Positions 26,903 to 37,067 of a stretch of 64,000 bases of DNA are shown in pieces; the stretch's first letter is position 1, and each line of letters begins with the position of its first letter. The DNA is taken from NCBI GenBank assembly GCA_963832945.1, contig CAWHVV010000006.1, positions 186,001 through 250,000 of the forward strand, given 5' to 3'. Made by a program: the position numbers and the translations under genes. Origin of the DNA: JAFEDN01 sp963832945. Lineage in GTDB: Bacteria > Pseudomonadota > Gammaproteobacteria > Coxiellales > Coxiellaceae. The notes under the pieces are model-generated. The model did no database searches. It was not told the origin of the DNA and saw only the letters and a program-made list of their open reading frames with translations.

Positions 26903-29176
26903 TCACTTTAAAATAGGTGGATGTGACGCCGTTAGCGGGTGTTGTTGTTTTTCCTTTTTCGAGCTTCTCAAGGGATATGGGTTGAACAAGGTGCTCCTAT
27001 TATCTAAACCCCAATGAGGAAAAAGATTTGGTTGCGATTTTAAAAGATCTAGAGCTTTCTTATTATCTTGAGCAGCGGCCAAGCTATACCAGTATAGTGC
27101 TTCATTAATATCTTTTTTAATACCCTGACCATTGTGATAACAGCTACCTAAACTAAATTGTGCTGGGTTGTTACCTTTCTGAGCAGCTAATTTATATAAA
27201 CGTACCGCTTCTTTGTAATTTTGTGTAACACCATGACCAAGGTAATAACAGTCACCTAAATTATTTTGGGCCGAGGCATGATTTTGATTGGCAGATAATG
27301 TATATAAACGTACTGCTTCTTTGTAATCTAGTGCAACACCATCACCAAAATAATAACATGTACCTAAATCATTTTGAGCTAGAGCATAACCTTGCTGAGC
27401 AGCTAAATTATAGAAATATATCGCTTCTTTTACATTCTTACTAACAGCCTGACCAGATTCATAGCAATAACCCAAATTATACTGAGCTAAGGCATTACCT
27501 TCTATAGCAGCTGATGTATATAATAATATCACCTTTGAGTCATTTTGCATAACACCCTGACCATAGTAATAACAACTACCTAAACTATCTTTGGCTGCGG
27601 GATAATCTTGATTAACAGCTAATTTATATAAATCTACCGCTTTTTTGTAATCTGTTAGAACACCATGACCATAGTAATAACACTCACCTAAATTATGCTG
27701 GGCTTGAGCATTCTTTTGCTCAGCAGCTACACTATATAAGTATACCGCTTCTTTGTAATCTTGTTCAACACCGTCACCATAGTAATAACATTCACCTAAA
27801 TTATTTTGGGCTTGGGTATTACCTTGATCAGCGGCTAATTTATAGAAACGCACCGCTTTTTGATAATTTTTTTCAATACCGTGACCATGGTAATAACACT
27901 CACCTAAATTATTTTGGGCTTGGATATTACCTTGATCAGCGGCTAATTTATAGAAAGGTACATTATTTTGGGCCTGGATATTATCTTGACCAGTGGCTAA
28001 TTTATAGAAACGTGCCGCTTCTTTGTAATCTTTTTTAATACCATGACCATAGTAATAACATTTACCTAAATTATACGAGGCTTGGGCAAGACCTTTATAA
28101 GCAGCCGCCCTATAGAAAGGTACCGCTTTTTCGTAATTTTGTGCAAAATAGCCACCATAATAACAACAATCACCTAAAATATTTAGGGCTTGGGCATGAC
28201 CTTGATTAGCAGCTAATGTATATAAACGTATCGCTTCTTTGTAATCTTGTGCAACACCATTACCAGAATAATAACACTCTCCTAAATTGTATTGGGCTTG
28301 GGCATTCCCTTGTTCAGCAGCTAATTTATAGAAACGTATCGCTTCTTTGTAATCTTGTGCAACACCATCACCAGAATAATAACACTCACCTAAACTATAT
28401 TGGGCTTGGTCATTACCTCGGTCAGCAGCTAAGACATAAAGACGTATTGCTTCTTTGCAATCTCGTGCAATACCATTACCAAAATAATAACATTTACCTA
28501 AATTATATTGAGCTTGAGCATTACCCTGGTTAGCAGCCAAGGTATATAAACGTATTGCTTCTTTGTAATCTTGTACAACGCCGCAACCATCGTAATAACA
28601 GTCACCTAAATTATTTAGGGCTTGAGCATTACCTTGCTTAGCAGCGAATGTATATAAACGTATCGCTTTGTCGTCATTTTTTGTAACGTCGGAGTAACTA
28701 AATAAGCCATTACCTTGGTAATTAGCTAATATATATAAAAATGTTGCTTTTTTATTATTTTTCTCAACGCCGTGACCAGCGTCGTAACAAACAGCTAAAT
28801 GACGTTGGGCTAAGGCATTGCCTTGCTGAGCAGCTAAGGTATATAAACGGACCGCTTCTTTGAAATTTTTATCAACACCGTCACCATAGTAATAGCAATC
28901 ACCTAAATTACGCTGGCCTCGGGGATTATTTTGTTCAGCAGCTAATCTATAGAAACGAACCGCTTTTTCGTAATCTTTTTGAACACCGTGACCATAGTAA
29001 TAACAGTCACCTAAATTATTTTGAGCTTGGGCATCACCCTGGTTAGCGGCTAAGGTATATAAACGTATTGCTTCTTTGTAATCTTGTACAACGTTGCGAC
29101 CATAGTAATAACGGTCACCTAAATTATTTTGGGCTTGGGCATCACCTTGATTATCTTCAATATTTTCTTTTTTCAT
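26903..29176 (-). CDS. Sel1-like repeat protein, 20 repeat units
   Basis: A 757-aa protein made almost entirely of about 36-residue Sel1-like repeats, a helical tetratricopeptide-type fold that binds other proteins. The consensus is NLGDCYYYGxGVxxDYKEAI followed by RLYTLAANQGNAQAQ. I count 20 units, 18 complete; unit 5 is shortened and unit 12 keeps only its second half, signs of unequal recombination between near-identical DNA repeats. There is no signal peptide or membrane segment; the C-terminal 35 residues are non-repetitive and basic. In Legionella, Sel1 proteins such as LpnE and EnhC act in host interaction, so this is a candidate effector, not shown. It is divergent from the 1288-aa gene that also carries Sel1 repeats. 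Confidence 0.93.
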   Translation of the reverse strand: MKKENIEDNQGDAQAQNNLGDRYYYGRNVVQDYKEAIRLYTLAANQGDAQAQNNLGDCYYYGHGVQKDYEKAVRFYRLAAEQNNPRGQRNLGDCYYYGDGVDKNFKEAVRLYTLAAQQGNALAQRHLAVCYDAGHGVEKNNKKATFLYILANYQGNGLFSYSDVTKNDDKAIRLYTFAAKQGNAQALNNLGDCYYDGCGVVQDYKEAIRLYTLAANQGNAQAQYNLGKCYYFGNGIARDCKEAIRLYVLAADRGNDQAQYSLGECYYSGDGVAQDYKEAIRFYKLAAEQGNAQAQYNLGECYYSGNGVAQDYKEAIRLYTLAANQGHAQALNILGDCCYYGGYFAQNYEKAVPFYRAAAYKGLAQASYNLGKCYYYGHGIKKDYKEAARFYKLATGQDNIQAQNNVPFYKLAADQGNIQAQNNLGECYYHGHGIEKNYQKAVRFYKLAADQGNTQAQNNLGECYYYGDGVEQDYKEAVYLYSVAAEQKNAQAQHNLGECYYYGHGVLTDYKKAVDLYKLAVNQDYPAAKDSLGSCYYYGQGVMQNDSKVILLYTSAAIEGNALAQYNLGYCYESGQAVSKNVKEAIYFYNLAAQQGYALAQNDLGTCYYFGDGVALDYKEAVRLYTLSANQNHASAQNNLGDCYYLGHGVTQNYKEAVRLYKLAAQKGNNPAQFSLGSCYHNGQGIKKDINEALYWYSLAAAQDNKKALDLLKSQPNLFPHWGLDNRSTLFNPYPLRSSKKEKQQHPLTASHPPILK

Positions 29177-29275
29177 AAACTGTTTCTCATATTAGTTATA
29201 ATTGTATTAGGATAAATAGCATAACATTTCAATTTATTTAAGACTAGTACCGTTTCAATCAAAACGATTAGGTTT

Positions 29276-29303
29276 TCGCTGTACTCAGCGGGAATTGCCC
29301 CCA
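29276..29303 (+). repeat. Remnant of the palindromic element
   Basis: GCTGTACTCAGCGGGAATTGC matches only the right end of the RPE-like element. The rest of the 234-base gap between the two divergent Sel1 genes shows no other part of it. It is probably a deletion remnant. Confidence 0.6.
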
Positions 29304-29410
29304 CGCTTCTAAATAAATTGAAAAAAAAATGGGATTTATGTAGAATGGCATCGGTCTTACATTGATAATAAAAAAATAAATAATGCATTTACTGGATAGG
29401 ATAATAAATT

Positions 29411-32400
29411 ATGAAAACGGAAACAAAATATACTGTATCCACTTTTTCCATTTCCACTCTGCAAGCCGGACTGCAAAATCCTGATAGTTATAAAAAATGG
29501 CTTGATGAGCACAAAAAAATTCCGGACCGCGTCTTCGCCTTCGCCCTGACCCTGGAAACCCTGATTGATAACTGGACGGAATGGCAGGATCATTACCAGC
29601 CGGAAAAATTATTCCCTCTGATCATTAATGGTATCAATTGGACCCAGGAGAATTTTGCTCAATTAAACTGTGGGCAAATTTCACCGGGTGAGATAGCAGA
29701 CTGCGTTAATTCCATTATTTCAGATTTAATCAATATATTGAGAAGATTTCCGAATGTGTCGGCTTCAGCACTCAATTTAAAAACGCAGTTGGCATGGGAT
29801 GTGTTTATTCAGCAAATTTCCCGTTTATTAATACCACGGAATACAAACCCGCTTCAGCCCGGTTTTTTAGGCCTGCATAATCTTTTACAGGTCACACAAA
29901 AATTATATCAAACCGGATTATTGGCGCCCGTCCGTTTTTTTAATTTCTTTGGATCCATGAGTTCGCTGGTGGAAGCAGGCCTGATTTATTTGGAATCGGA
30001 TAAAACCATTCATCTCCTTTGGCTGGAAGAAGAAATCAAAAAACAGCCGCATTTAACAGCCCAAATGGCCACGCACTGTCTGGGATTGTTCTCCTGGTTA
30101 AGCGACAGGAATTATCTGAAACAGGTAGTAAACCCTTCAACGATCGACTTTTTACTGGATCGTTTGGTAACGGCCAAAGAAATTTCACTGGAGAGTTTGT
30201 TCACCGGTTTGGAAAATTTTGAAAATTTGCTCACCTGGCGTTTTAATTTAGATGCCGGCAAACTGTTAAAGAAATTAGATAAGCCGTTTCATTTATTGAT
30301 CTCGCCTCACATCGAGGACCAGAAGGTGAATCGTATGCATTCACTGAATTCGAATTTGAAGGATCTCATTAGAACGACCAGACTGATCCGAAAAATTTTT
30401 CAGACCATCCAGGATAGATCGAACGATCCTCATCCTCTGGATTGTTTGACTTTGCAAAAGCTATTACAGACATTTTTAAATCATGCCAATCAATTATCAC
30501 AGATACAAATAAATGAATTGATTGTCTCGGCCGGTGAAATTTTACAAATGGGCAGAAGTCCTGCAAACGATAAGCTGGAATTGCAAAAAACGGTGGAGGA
30601 ATTAGTCTGCGTATTCAGCCGGCGGGCGGAACAAATGTCATTACAGGAAGTTTCCCGCGTACTTTATGGATTATGTTTGTTAGACTTTTCAAATATTGAG
30701 GCGGCCCAGTCTCTGGTTTCCCGCTTTGAATTTCTGTTAAAAAACCCTGCTACAAAGATCACTTCCACGACGATCGCTGTGGCGCATCAGGGCGCCCAGT
30801 ATCTGTTGCGAAGCGGAATAATAAAAATGAGCCTGCCTGATTATTTGGACAGTTATATCACTGCCGGCATACCGGTCTGCAAACGGAAATCCAGGTTAAA
30901 CAGTTTAAGAAAATATTTAACCAGACAGGACTGGTTTTCCAAATATAATTTTACCGCTGAAAACACGTTTGGTATTTATCCCACGGATGGATGTCTAACG
31001 GATCAAACGGGTTTAAATTTTATTTTTGAACTGGACGACATAGATCATCTGGAAGGGGGCAGGCTGCGATGGAAAGACGAGTGGCGTGATCGGTGGCTGC
31101 TCGGCCTTAAAAACAAAAACGGGGGGCCGCTCGTCGCGGGAGTCCTGCGCTTATCCTTATGGCCGCCTCACCGGTCGGATATCCCGACCCTGGCAGGCAA
31201 AATTCATAAATTTGTTTTAAATCCGCTGGAATCAAAAAAAACGGTCTCTCCTGTTTCGTCACCCGTCAAAAAAGCGGAGGCTAAAGTTGAGGTTTCAGGA
31301 GAGTCAAAGACCCAAAAGAAGGCGCTTGGCAGAAAGAAAAAAAAGAAACCCCCACGGGAACGGGAACAGAAACAGGAAGTCCCTCTGGTTAAGCCGGATA
31401 TGGTATTGAAGGCGATTGCAAATAAATCCAGTCTGCAGGAAATGCAAATACTGCTAAAAGGAAAACAGGAAAATTGCAGTGATTCACAAAAGGCTCATAT
31501 CCTGATCAAGATTCTGGAAACTGACTCGGAAGATCAAATGGATATTCTAGAAATATTCTGTCAGCGTTTTTCTGCGGAAGTGATCGCATGCACCGACCGG
31601 AACGGTCTGTCTCCTATTGTGCGCGCGGTAGAATTACAGTGTTTGCAGGCAATTGAAATTTTCGCGAAAAAAACGCCAAAAAAAATGAGACTGTCTCCAC
31701 CTCAATGGCAGGAAGCTCTGAATCTGGCAAATAGGAAAAAATATCAGGCTATTGAAAATGTTTTAGTAAATAAAGGGATTAGGAATGTTCCTGTGAGCGA
31801 TAAAAAACAATCACAGCCGGATGCTCAATTTTCTTTAAACTTTAAAGATCAATTCATTGATTCGAAGAGGCTATTATCTACCCCAGGGGATTTTATTAAT
31901 TCAGTCATATACGGGATCAATGAATTTTCAGAACGACAGCTCCAGACAATTGCATTACAGGGAGATTCGAAAGCTCAACTGCTTATGGCATACTGGCTAA
32001 AAGAGAAAAAAGATAATGAAGGCTACCGGTATTGGCTGGAAAAATCTGCCATTCAGGGAAATGCCTCAGCTCAATTGGCGCTGGGAAATTTTTATGCCGG
32101 CATGGAAACAGAAAAGGATGAAAATGAGAAAAAAGCGGTTGAATGGTTTCAAAAAGCCGCTGGGCAGGGTCTCCCAGACGCCCAGTATTGTTTAGGAGTA
32201 TGCTATCAACTTGGCATAGGTGTGGCAGTCAATCACAATGAAGCTCTTGGGTGGTACTATAAGGCGGTAGAGCAAAGCCATTCGGGTGCGCAAAGTAATC
32301 TGGCATCCTATTATTTCCAAGGCATTCATGTAAAGCAGGATGAACAAATGGCCTTTAAATTATATGGAAAGAGTGCCAAACAGGGGGATAAGTTCGGACA

Positions 32401-33277
32401 ATATAATCTGGGAAAATGTTACCGCACGGGAATAGGCGTCACAGTCAATCCTAAAAAAGCCATCAAGTGGTATAAAAAATCAGCGAAAAAAAACCATCCA
32501 GAAGCACAGACTCTTTTAGCTCAATTTTATTTGACAGGCAAGTTTTTGAAAGAAGATCCCCAACAAGCGATACTCTGGTGTCGAAAAGCTGTCGAAAGTG
32601 GTTTGCCATCAGCACAATTTATGTTGGGCAATTATTATTTCAAACATGAAAAGGACCATAAGGAAGCTAAAAAATGGTATCAAAAGGCCGCAGAGCAAAA
32701 CATGGCAGAAGCGCAATATGCTATAGGCTTTATGTATTCAACGGGATTAGAGGGAGCAAAAGATGAGAAAGAAGCCGTGAAATGGTATCGCAAGGCCGCA
32801 GAACAGGGTTTGGCAGTAGCGCAATATTTATTAGGAAATTATTACAAGTTAATAAAAAATGAGAAAGAAGCTGTAAAATGGTGGCAGAAAGCGGCTGAAC
32901 AGGGTGTGGCAGAAGCACAGTATAACGTGGGACATTATTATCAATTACCCGAACGGGGAGAAGAGAGAGATTTCAGCATAGCTATTTATTGGTTCACATT
33001 GGCAGCGAAACAGAATTTGAAGGTCGCCAATGAAGCAATTCCAATGGCGCTAGCTTTATTCGGTACAGATTTAATGAGATTAGGGCAGGAAAATGCAGGT
33101 ATTTATTGGCTTAAACAGGCCAAAAATCGAGGATCGGAATTAGCGGAAAACATGTTATCGATGATTAAAACAGGAATATTTTCCAGAAAAAGAGAGATGA
33201 TATGTGCGACATTTTCAAATTTATTGACAGCGTCATGGGATGAAATAAAGAAGCGCGAAGTATATAAGAGGAGCTAA
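29411..33277 (+). CDS. 1288-aa multidomain protein with C-terminal Sel1 repeats
   Basis: Function unknown; effector-like architecture. Residues 1-510 are mostly helical and look like degenerate helical repeats. Residues about 520-590 (FIFELDDIDHLEGG, then RDRWLLGLK and VAGVLRLSLW) resemble a RAP or PD-(D/E)xK-like fold: an acidic ELDxIDH strand, then RD, then VLRLS. About 634-654 is a Lys-rich linker (KKALGRKKKKKPPRER). About 724-794 resembles ankyrin repeats. From about 835 to 1235 there are roughly eleven Sel1 repeats (AEQGLAVAQYLLGNYY type). There is no signal peptide. The helical-repeat plus RAP combination recalls FAST-kinase-like RNA-binding proteins (low confidence). The gene faces the 1242-aa gene and shares a hairpin with it. 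Confidence 0.8.
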   Translation: MKTETKYTVSTFSISTLQAGLQNPDSYKKWLDEHKKIPDRVFAFALTLETLIDNWTEWQDHYQPEKLFPLIINGINWTQENFAQLNCGQISPGEIADCVNSIISDLINILRRFPNVSASALNLKTQLAWDVFIQQISRLLIPRNTNPLQPGFLGLHNLLQVTQKLYQTGLLAPVRFFNFFGSMSSLVEAGLIYLESDKTIHLLWLEEEIKKQPHLTAQMATHCLGLFSWLSDRNYLKQVVNPSTIDFLLDRLVTAKEISLESLFTGLENFENLLTWRFNLDAGKLLKKLDKPFHLLISPHIEDQKVNRMHSLNSNLKDLIRTTRLIRKIFQTIQDRSNDPHPLDCLTLQKLLQTFLNHANQLSQIQINELIVSAGEILQMGRSPANDKLELQKTVEELVCVFSRRAEQMSLQEVSRVLYGLCLLDFSNIEAAQSLVSRFEFLLKNPATKITSTTIAVAHQGAQYLLRSGIIKMSLPDYLDSYITAGIPVCKRKSRLNSLRKYLTRQDWFSKYNFTAENTFGIYPTDGCLTDQTGLNFIFELDDIDHLEGGRLRWKDEWRDRWLLGLKNKNGGPLVAGVLRLSLWPPHRSDIPTLAGKIHKFVLNPLESKKTVSPVSSPVKKAEAKVEVSGESKTQKKALGRKKKKKPPREREQKQEVPLVKPDMVLKAIANKSSLQEMQILLKGKQENCSDSQKAHILIKILETDSEDQMDILEIFCQRFSAEVIACTDRNGLSPIVRAVELQCLQAIEIFAKKTPKKMRLSPPQWQEALNLANRKKYQAIENVLVNKGIRNVPVSDKKQSQPDAQFSLNFKDQFIDSKRLLSTPGDFINSVIYGINEFSERQLQTIALQGDSKAQLLMAYWLKEKKDNEGYRYWLEKSAIQGNASAQLALGNFYAGMETEKDENEKKAVEWFQKAAGQGLPDAQYCLGVCYQLGIGVAVNHNEALGWYYKAVEQSHSGAQSNLASYYFQGIHVKQDEQMAFKLYGKSAKQGDKFGQYNLGKCYRTGIGVTVNPKKAIKWYKKSAKKNHPEAQTLLAQFYLTGKFLKEDPQQAILWCRKAVESGLPSAQFMLGNYYFKHEKDHKEAKKWYQKAAEQNMAEAQYAIGFMYSTGLEGAKDEKEAVKWYRKAAEQGLAVAQYLLGNYYKLIKNEKEAVKWWQKAAEQGVAEAQYNVGHYYQLPERGEERDFSIAIYWFTLAAKQNLKVANEAIPMALALFGTDLMRLGQENAGIYWLKQAKNRGSELAENMLSMIKTGIFSRKREMICATFSNLLTASWDEIKKREVYKRS

Positions 33278-33290
33278 TATCAAAAATTCA

Positions 33291-33335
33291 ATTTGGGCAT
33301 TGTGCACGTTCCTTATTCTTGCACAATGCCTAATT
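33291..33335. terminator. Bidirectional hairpin between convergent genes
   Basis: GGCATTGTGCA (33296-33306) is perfectly complementary to TGCACAATGCC (33320-33330), with AATTT-type flanks on both sides. It lies 18 bases after one stop and 8 bases before the other, so it probably ends transcription in both directions. The T tract is short. Confidence 0.6.
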
Positions 33336-33338
33336 TGA

Positions 33339-36300
33339 TTAGTTACAAAGAACTTTTGTTGTACCAAAATTCTCGATATTTTTTATGGTTTTTTCAATCT
33401 GCGTCAGCCTGAGGACTATTTCTTCAGCGGAAGGCCTTAAATTGGGATCATTTTCTGACATATCAGACAATAATTTTTTTAGATCAGGCGCCGAAAGAAC
33501 TTCTCCAAATTCATTCAGTGAATCGAAATTTAAACCGCTGGTAGCGCTAAACGTTTCAATAAAACTCTGATATTCATCGCTATTCTTAAATTTCTCGGGA
33601 AGATAGTACATGGCTTCTGCAAATATTTGTTTTTTTACACAATCCTGAATACCGCTGAAAATAAAATTTCTATTTAGAGTTTCTTTCACTTCTCCCATGG
33701 CGGCTGCCAGTTTAGGTTTAATCAGTTCTGGGAGTGAAACATTCAATATTTGCGCCATCACCACAGCACAAGAATAGATGTCTATTTTATCGTTAACTCT
33801 GCCACCTTTTTTGAATATTTCCGGCGGCATGTATGCACCCATTTCTATTTCGATACCTTTCACTTTAGAGTAGGGCGTATTAAATTCGCTGGCACAACCA
33901 AAATCGACAATATAAGCTTTTTTGGTGGCGGGATCATATAATATATTTTTTGCTTTTAAATCCAGGTGCGCGACTCCATTATGATGCATTAACGCCAGCG
34001 CGGATGCGATGGCTTTTACAATCTGGAATCGCTCAGTGATAGAAAGATTGGGATTGGCGAGCAGATATTTGTCCAGCTGAATTCCTGGCAATTTCGGAAA
34101 TATTGAATATTTTTTTAATTTGTCATCCCGCACTCCCTGTTTATAAAAGTAACTTTCTTGACGCGGTTGGGCTTTTGCAAACATCTTAACTTCGCCAATG
34201 TCATTATAATTTTTTTGATCTTCAATTTTAATGGCGACAGGATGAGATGCTGCGTGACCATCTGCGTCAAAATAATAGCCGTTTTTAACTCTACCCCAGC
34301 CTCCGACTCCCAGAGTAGCGTTTTCACCGGAGTCAATCAGGTAAAAGCCTTCATCCCCTGGATATTTTAAAATAGAGTAAGATAAGCCCGTATATTTTTT
34401 CCGCAACTTCAGAACAAAATTATTTTTTACAGGATGTTTTTTTAAAAGATCCTGAAAAAGTTTAATTCTGTAGGGTGTTAAATCAGTCGGTCGAACATGA
34501 ATTTTTTTAGAGTCGGTTGAATGGAAATATATTTTTAATATCTCATTCGATAAAAGTTCATAATGGATTTCCAAAAAATTTCTTAACGCGTTTAAATAAA
34601 TTTTATCATCTGAGTCAGGATTAATTCCTGATAATTTTAATTGTTTTTCAATTTCCGGCAATAAGCTCTTATCATTTAGAAAAATTGATTCGTCGCGGAT
34701 ACTCTTCCTGACCAGAAATAAGACGCCGATTATTGCATGGTAAGCCATTCCTTTGTCTTTATCCTCCATAATAGCTTTTGTAATCACAAATTTTATTGCC
34801 TCAGATTGTTTTTTTCTTGATAAATTTCCGGGAGGCGGAATATATTGGGATAATTTTTCCTCATAATTTTCTTCAAAATTATCCATTAAATTATTTATAT
34901 AAACAGGATATTTATTTAAATCAGATAAAATTTTTATTTCCAGATTATTCAAATTAACAGAAGAAAATTTTTCCAATGTTTCAATAAATATGCGATTTTT
35001 CAATAAAGCCGGATTTTCTTTACAGAAAATTCCCAACTGATTAATATAGAATTTTTCAAATTGAATATTAATCTTTAAAAATAGCAGATGAGAGTGGAGG
35101 ATCTCCAGTAATATTCTTTTATTTTCGAAGTCCGGCATTGCCTTCACATTTTTTTGAAATAAAATTAACCAGCCCGCGCAGGCATAATAACTCAGGGAAA
35201 ATTTAGGAAAATCTTCGGAAAATTCCAGGATAGTCTCGAAAAAATTAATTTTTAACTGAATATTCCGGTTTCCTCTGACAAGATCATCAAATTTCATTTT
35301 TTCATAATATTTTTTATAATCCTGAAAAATAAGTTCATCCAGTTTATTATCAATGCCTATTCTTATCCGGGTATAGTCCAATTTTAAATCTTTTGTGTTC
35401 GCTAATAAATCGCTCATTAAAGGTTTGTTATACAATAAAAGAGGGTTCTGTTCGGAGAATGTTTTTAAACAATGAAAACAAAATCCCTTTAACTTTTCAT
35501 TATCCATTGATAAATGTGGAAATAGTTTATTTAATTCACCGAGAATTAACTGACAGTTTTTTTCATCTTCAGGACGGAAATAAGCCTGTTTTTGAATGGC
35601 TCCTTTTAATAAAAATAAGATTCCCATTATCGCTCCCTGAAGAATAATATTATCCGAATAATTTTTTCCTTTAGTTAATATTAATTCCAACTGGGATATA
35701 TATTTAGAGAACCCCGAGGGTGTCAGGAATCTGATTTTATCGATAAAATTTTCTATTTCAGTTATTTTATCGGGGTTTCCGAATATTATCCCCGGAATCT
35801 GGACGTTGACGGTGGTGGCGAGATCATAGCGCCTGGCCAGTATTTTACATCCATATTTATATTTTTCCAGCACCATGGGGTTATGGAGTAATTCTTTCAG
35901 TTTGATCAGAGCAGTGTTATTTGGCATGTCCTGTGCCAGGAGCTGTGCTAATTGTTTTACTTCCTCGCTTTGTGTGGCATCATACATCGCATTGACAAAA
36001 CCTTGGTATAATTCCTGTTTATGAGCTAAACATTCATAAACCATAATTTTTCTGGCAGAGAGTCCTTCTCCAAAAGATTGATCGCCGGTTGTTCCGGCTA
36101 TTTCACTGGTGGTTATGGCTAGCAGGGCTATCATTTCAGGGTGAGAAAAATTTCCGCAAAGAAAATGCCGAAATATTTTTTGGGGAGATTTTTCAGCTGC
36201 ATATAGACAGTTTGATTCCTTGGAGTCCAGATCGAGATAAATTACTTTAGTATATCCGGCTTTTTTTAATTCAGGCAGCATATTTTCTAAAGCTTCTTTT

Positions 36301-37067
36301 TTGGATTGTTTATTTTTACCGACAGAAATGACATCCTGATTTTTAGGAGAATCTCCGCAATATAAAAGATAAGTCCGTAAAAATTTCTCGCAAATATTAC
36401 CGTTTAAATAGGCTCCCTCATATGGATTATGACTATACTCAAATGCAAGGCCGGTATTATCATAATATTGTTGAATGGAACGCCCATTTAAAATTTTTGA
36501 CGAAATTTCAGGGTTAAGCCGTTGCCAATATTTTTCTTTATCTTCCAGGTTAAATTGATCTGTGGATTTTTTTTCTGCGATTAAAGATAATTCTTCAGTA
36601 ATAAATACTCCCTGTTCGTCTTCGTCAAAACCGGTATAGATTATCTGTGATGACTTCACTTCTCCGTGTTGCGAATCATTAGTCGAATACTCCGGTATAA
36701 AAATGACTTTAGCTGTGGGAGGAATATCTAACATGAATCTGGACTGGGATTCGCTATCAAAAACCGGTCCCAGAAAATAAAAGTCAACGATAAATTTCGG
36801 GTTCCTGATTAATTCCCGATATTCAGAAACAGATTTTACAGTAACGCCGAATTCGGTATCACCTTTAAGTTTTTGAATGGTTTCTTTATCCCGCTGAGTC
36901 GTCACCAGATAAATTTCAGGATCATTTTTATGAAAAGTAGATTTATACTGTTTTATAATGGCTTCGGCAGCTTTAAGGCCAAAAAGCAAATCTCCGTATC
37001 CGCCATAACTATAAGAGTATATAACAATGGTTAACTTTTTTTGGGGTTGGGAAGTGACAAGTTTCAT
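33339..37067 (-). CDS. Large protein: putative glycosyltransferase-like N-terminus and Ser/Thr protein kinase C-terminus
   Basis: A 1242-aa AT-rich gene. Residues 1-430 look like a two-Rossmann (GT-B-like) fold: LTIVIYSYSYGGYGDLLFGLKAA at the N-terminus, VISVGKNKQSKKEALENML, VIYLDLDSK and, near 325, TTGDQSFGEGLSARKIMVYE, which resembles the nucleotide-sugar-binding G-x-x-S-x-x-E-x-x-x-x-x-K stretch (inference). Residues 430-900 are helical, with a repeated GAIMGILFLLKGAI / HAIIGVLFLVRKSI pattern. The C-terminal kinase is convincing: glycine loop GVGGWGRV at 920, VAIK with Lys947, HLDLKAKN with Asp1036, DFG at 1055-1057, PPE replacing APE, and DIYSCAVVM of subdomain IX. All catalytic residues are present, so it should be active. 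No signal peptide or membrane helix. A translocated effector is likely but unproven. Confidence 0.85.
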   Translation of the reverse strand: MKLVTSQPQKKLTIVIYSYSYGGYGDLLFGLKAAEAIIKQYKSTFHKNDPEIYLVTTQRDKETIQKLKGDTEFGVTVKSVSEYRELIRNPKFIVDFYFLGPVFDSESQSRFMLDIPPTAKVIFIPEYSTNDSQHGEVKSSQIIYTGFDEDEQGVFITEELSLIAEKKSTDQFNLEDKEKYWQRLNPEISSKILNGRSIQQYYDNTGLAFEYSHNPYEGAYLNGNICEKFLRTYLLYCGDSPKNQDVISVGKNKQSKKEALENMLPELKKAGYTKVIYLDLDSKESNCLYAAEKSPQKIFRHFLCGNFSHPEMIALLAITTSEIAGTTGDQSFGEGLSARKIMVYECLAHKQELYQGFVNAMYDATQSEEVKQLAQLLAQDMPNNTALIKLKELLHNPMVLEKYKYGCKILARRYDLATTVNVQIPGIIFGNPDKITEIENFIDKIRFLTPSGFSKYISQLELILTKGKNYSDNIILQGAIMGILFLLKGAIQKQAYFRPEDEKNCQLILGELNKLFPHLSMDNEKLKGFCFHCLKTFSEQNPLLLYNKPLMSDLLANTKDLKLDYTRIRIGIDNKLDELIFQDYKKYYEKMKFDDLVRGNRNIQLKINFFETILEFSEDFPKFSLSYYACAGWLILFQKNVKAMPDFENKRILLEILHSHLLFLKINIQFEKFYINQLGIFCKENPALLKNRIFIETLEKFSSVNLNNLEIKILSDLNKYPVYINNLMDNFEENYEEKLSQYIPPPGNLSRKKQSEAIKFVITKAIMEDKDKGMAYHAIIGVLFLVRKSIRDESIFLNDKSLLPEIEKQLKLSGINPDSDDKIYLNALRNFLEIHYELLSNEILKIYFHSTDSKKIHVRPTDLTPYRIKLFQDLLKKHPVKNNFVLKLRKKYTGLSYSILKYPGDEGFYLIDSGENATLGVGGWGRVKNGYYFDADGHAASHPVAIKIEDQKNYNDIGEVKMFAKAQPRQESYFYKQGVRDDKLKKYSIFPKLPGIQLDKYLLANPNLSITERFQIVKAIASALALMHHNGVAHLDLKAKNILYDPATKKAYIVDFGCASEFNTPYSKVKGIEIEMGAYMPPEIFKKGGRVNDKIDIYSCAVVMAQILNVSLPELIKPKLAAAMGEVKETLNRNFIFSGIQDCVKKQIFAEAMYYLPEKFKNSDEYQSFIETFSATSGLNFDSLNEFGEVLSAPDLKKLLSDMSENDPNLRPSAEEIVLRLTQIEKTIKNIENFGTTKVLCN

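Noticed and set aside
28216..28533. Plus-strand open frame inside the Sel1 gene
   Set aside because: It is an antisense shadow; its own sequence is just the reverse reading of the repeats.
26903..29176. Regular ~108-bp DNA repeats that could suggest a CRISPR or satellite array
   Set aside because: The period equals 36 codons, and the minus strand is one open frame of Sel1 repeats, so the regularity is protein-coding.
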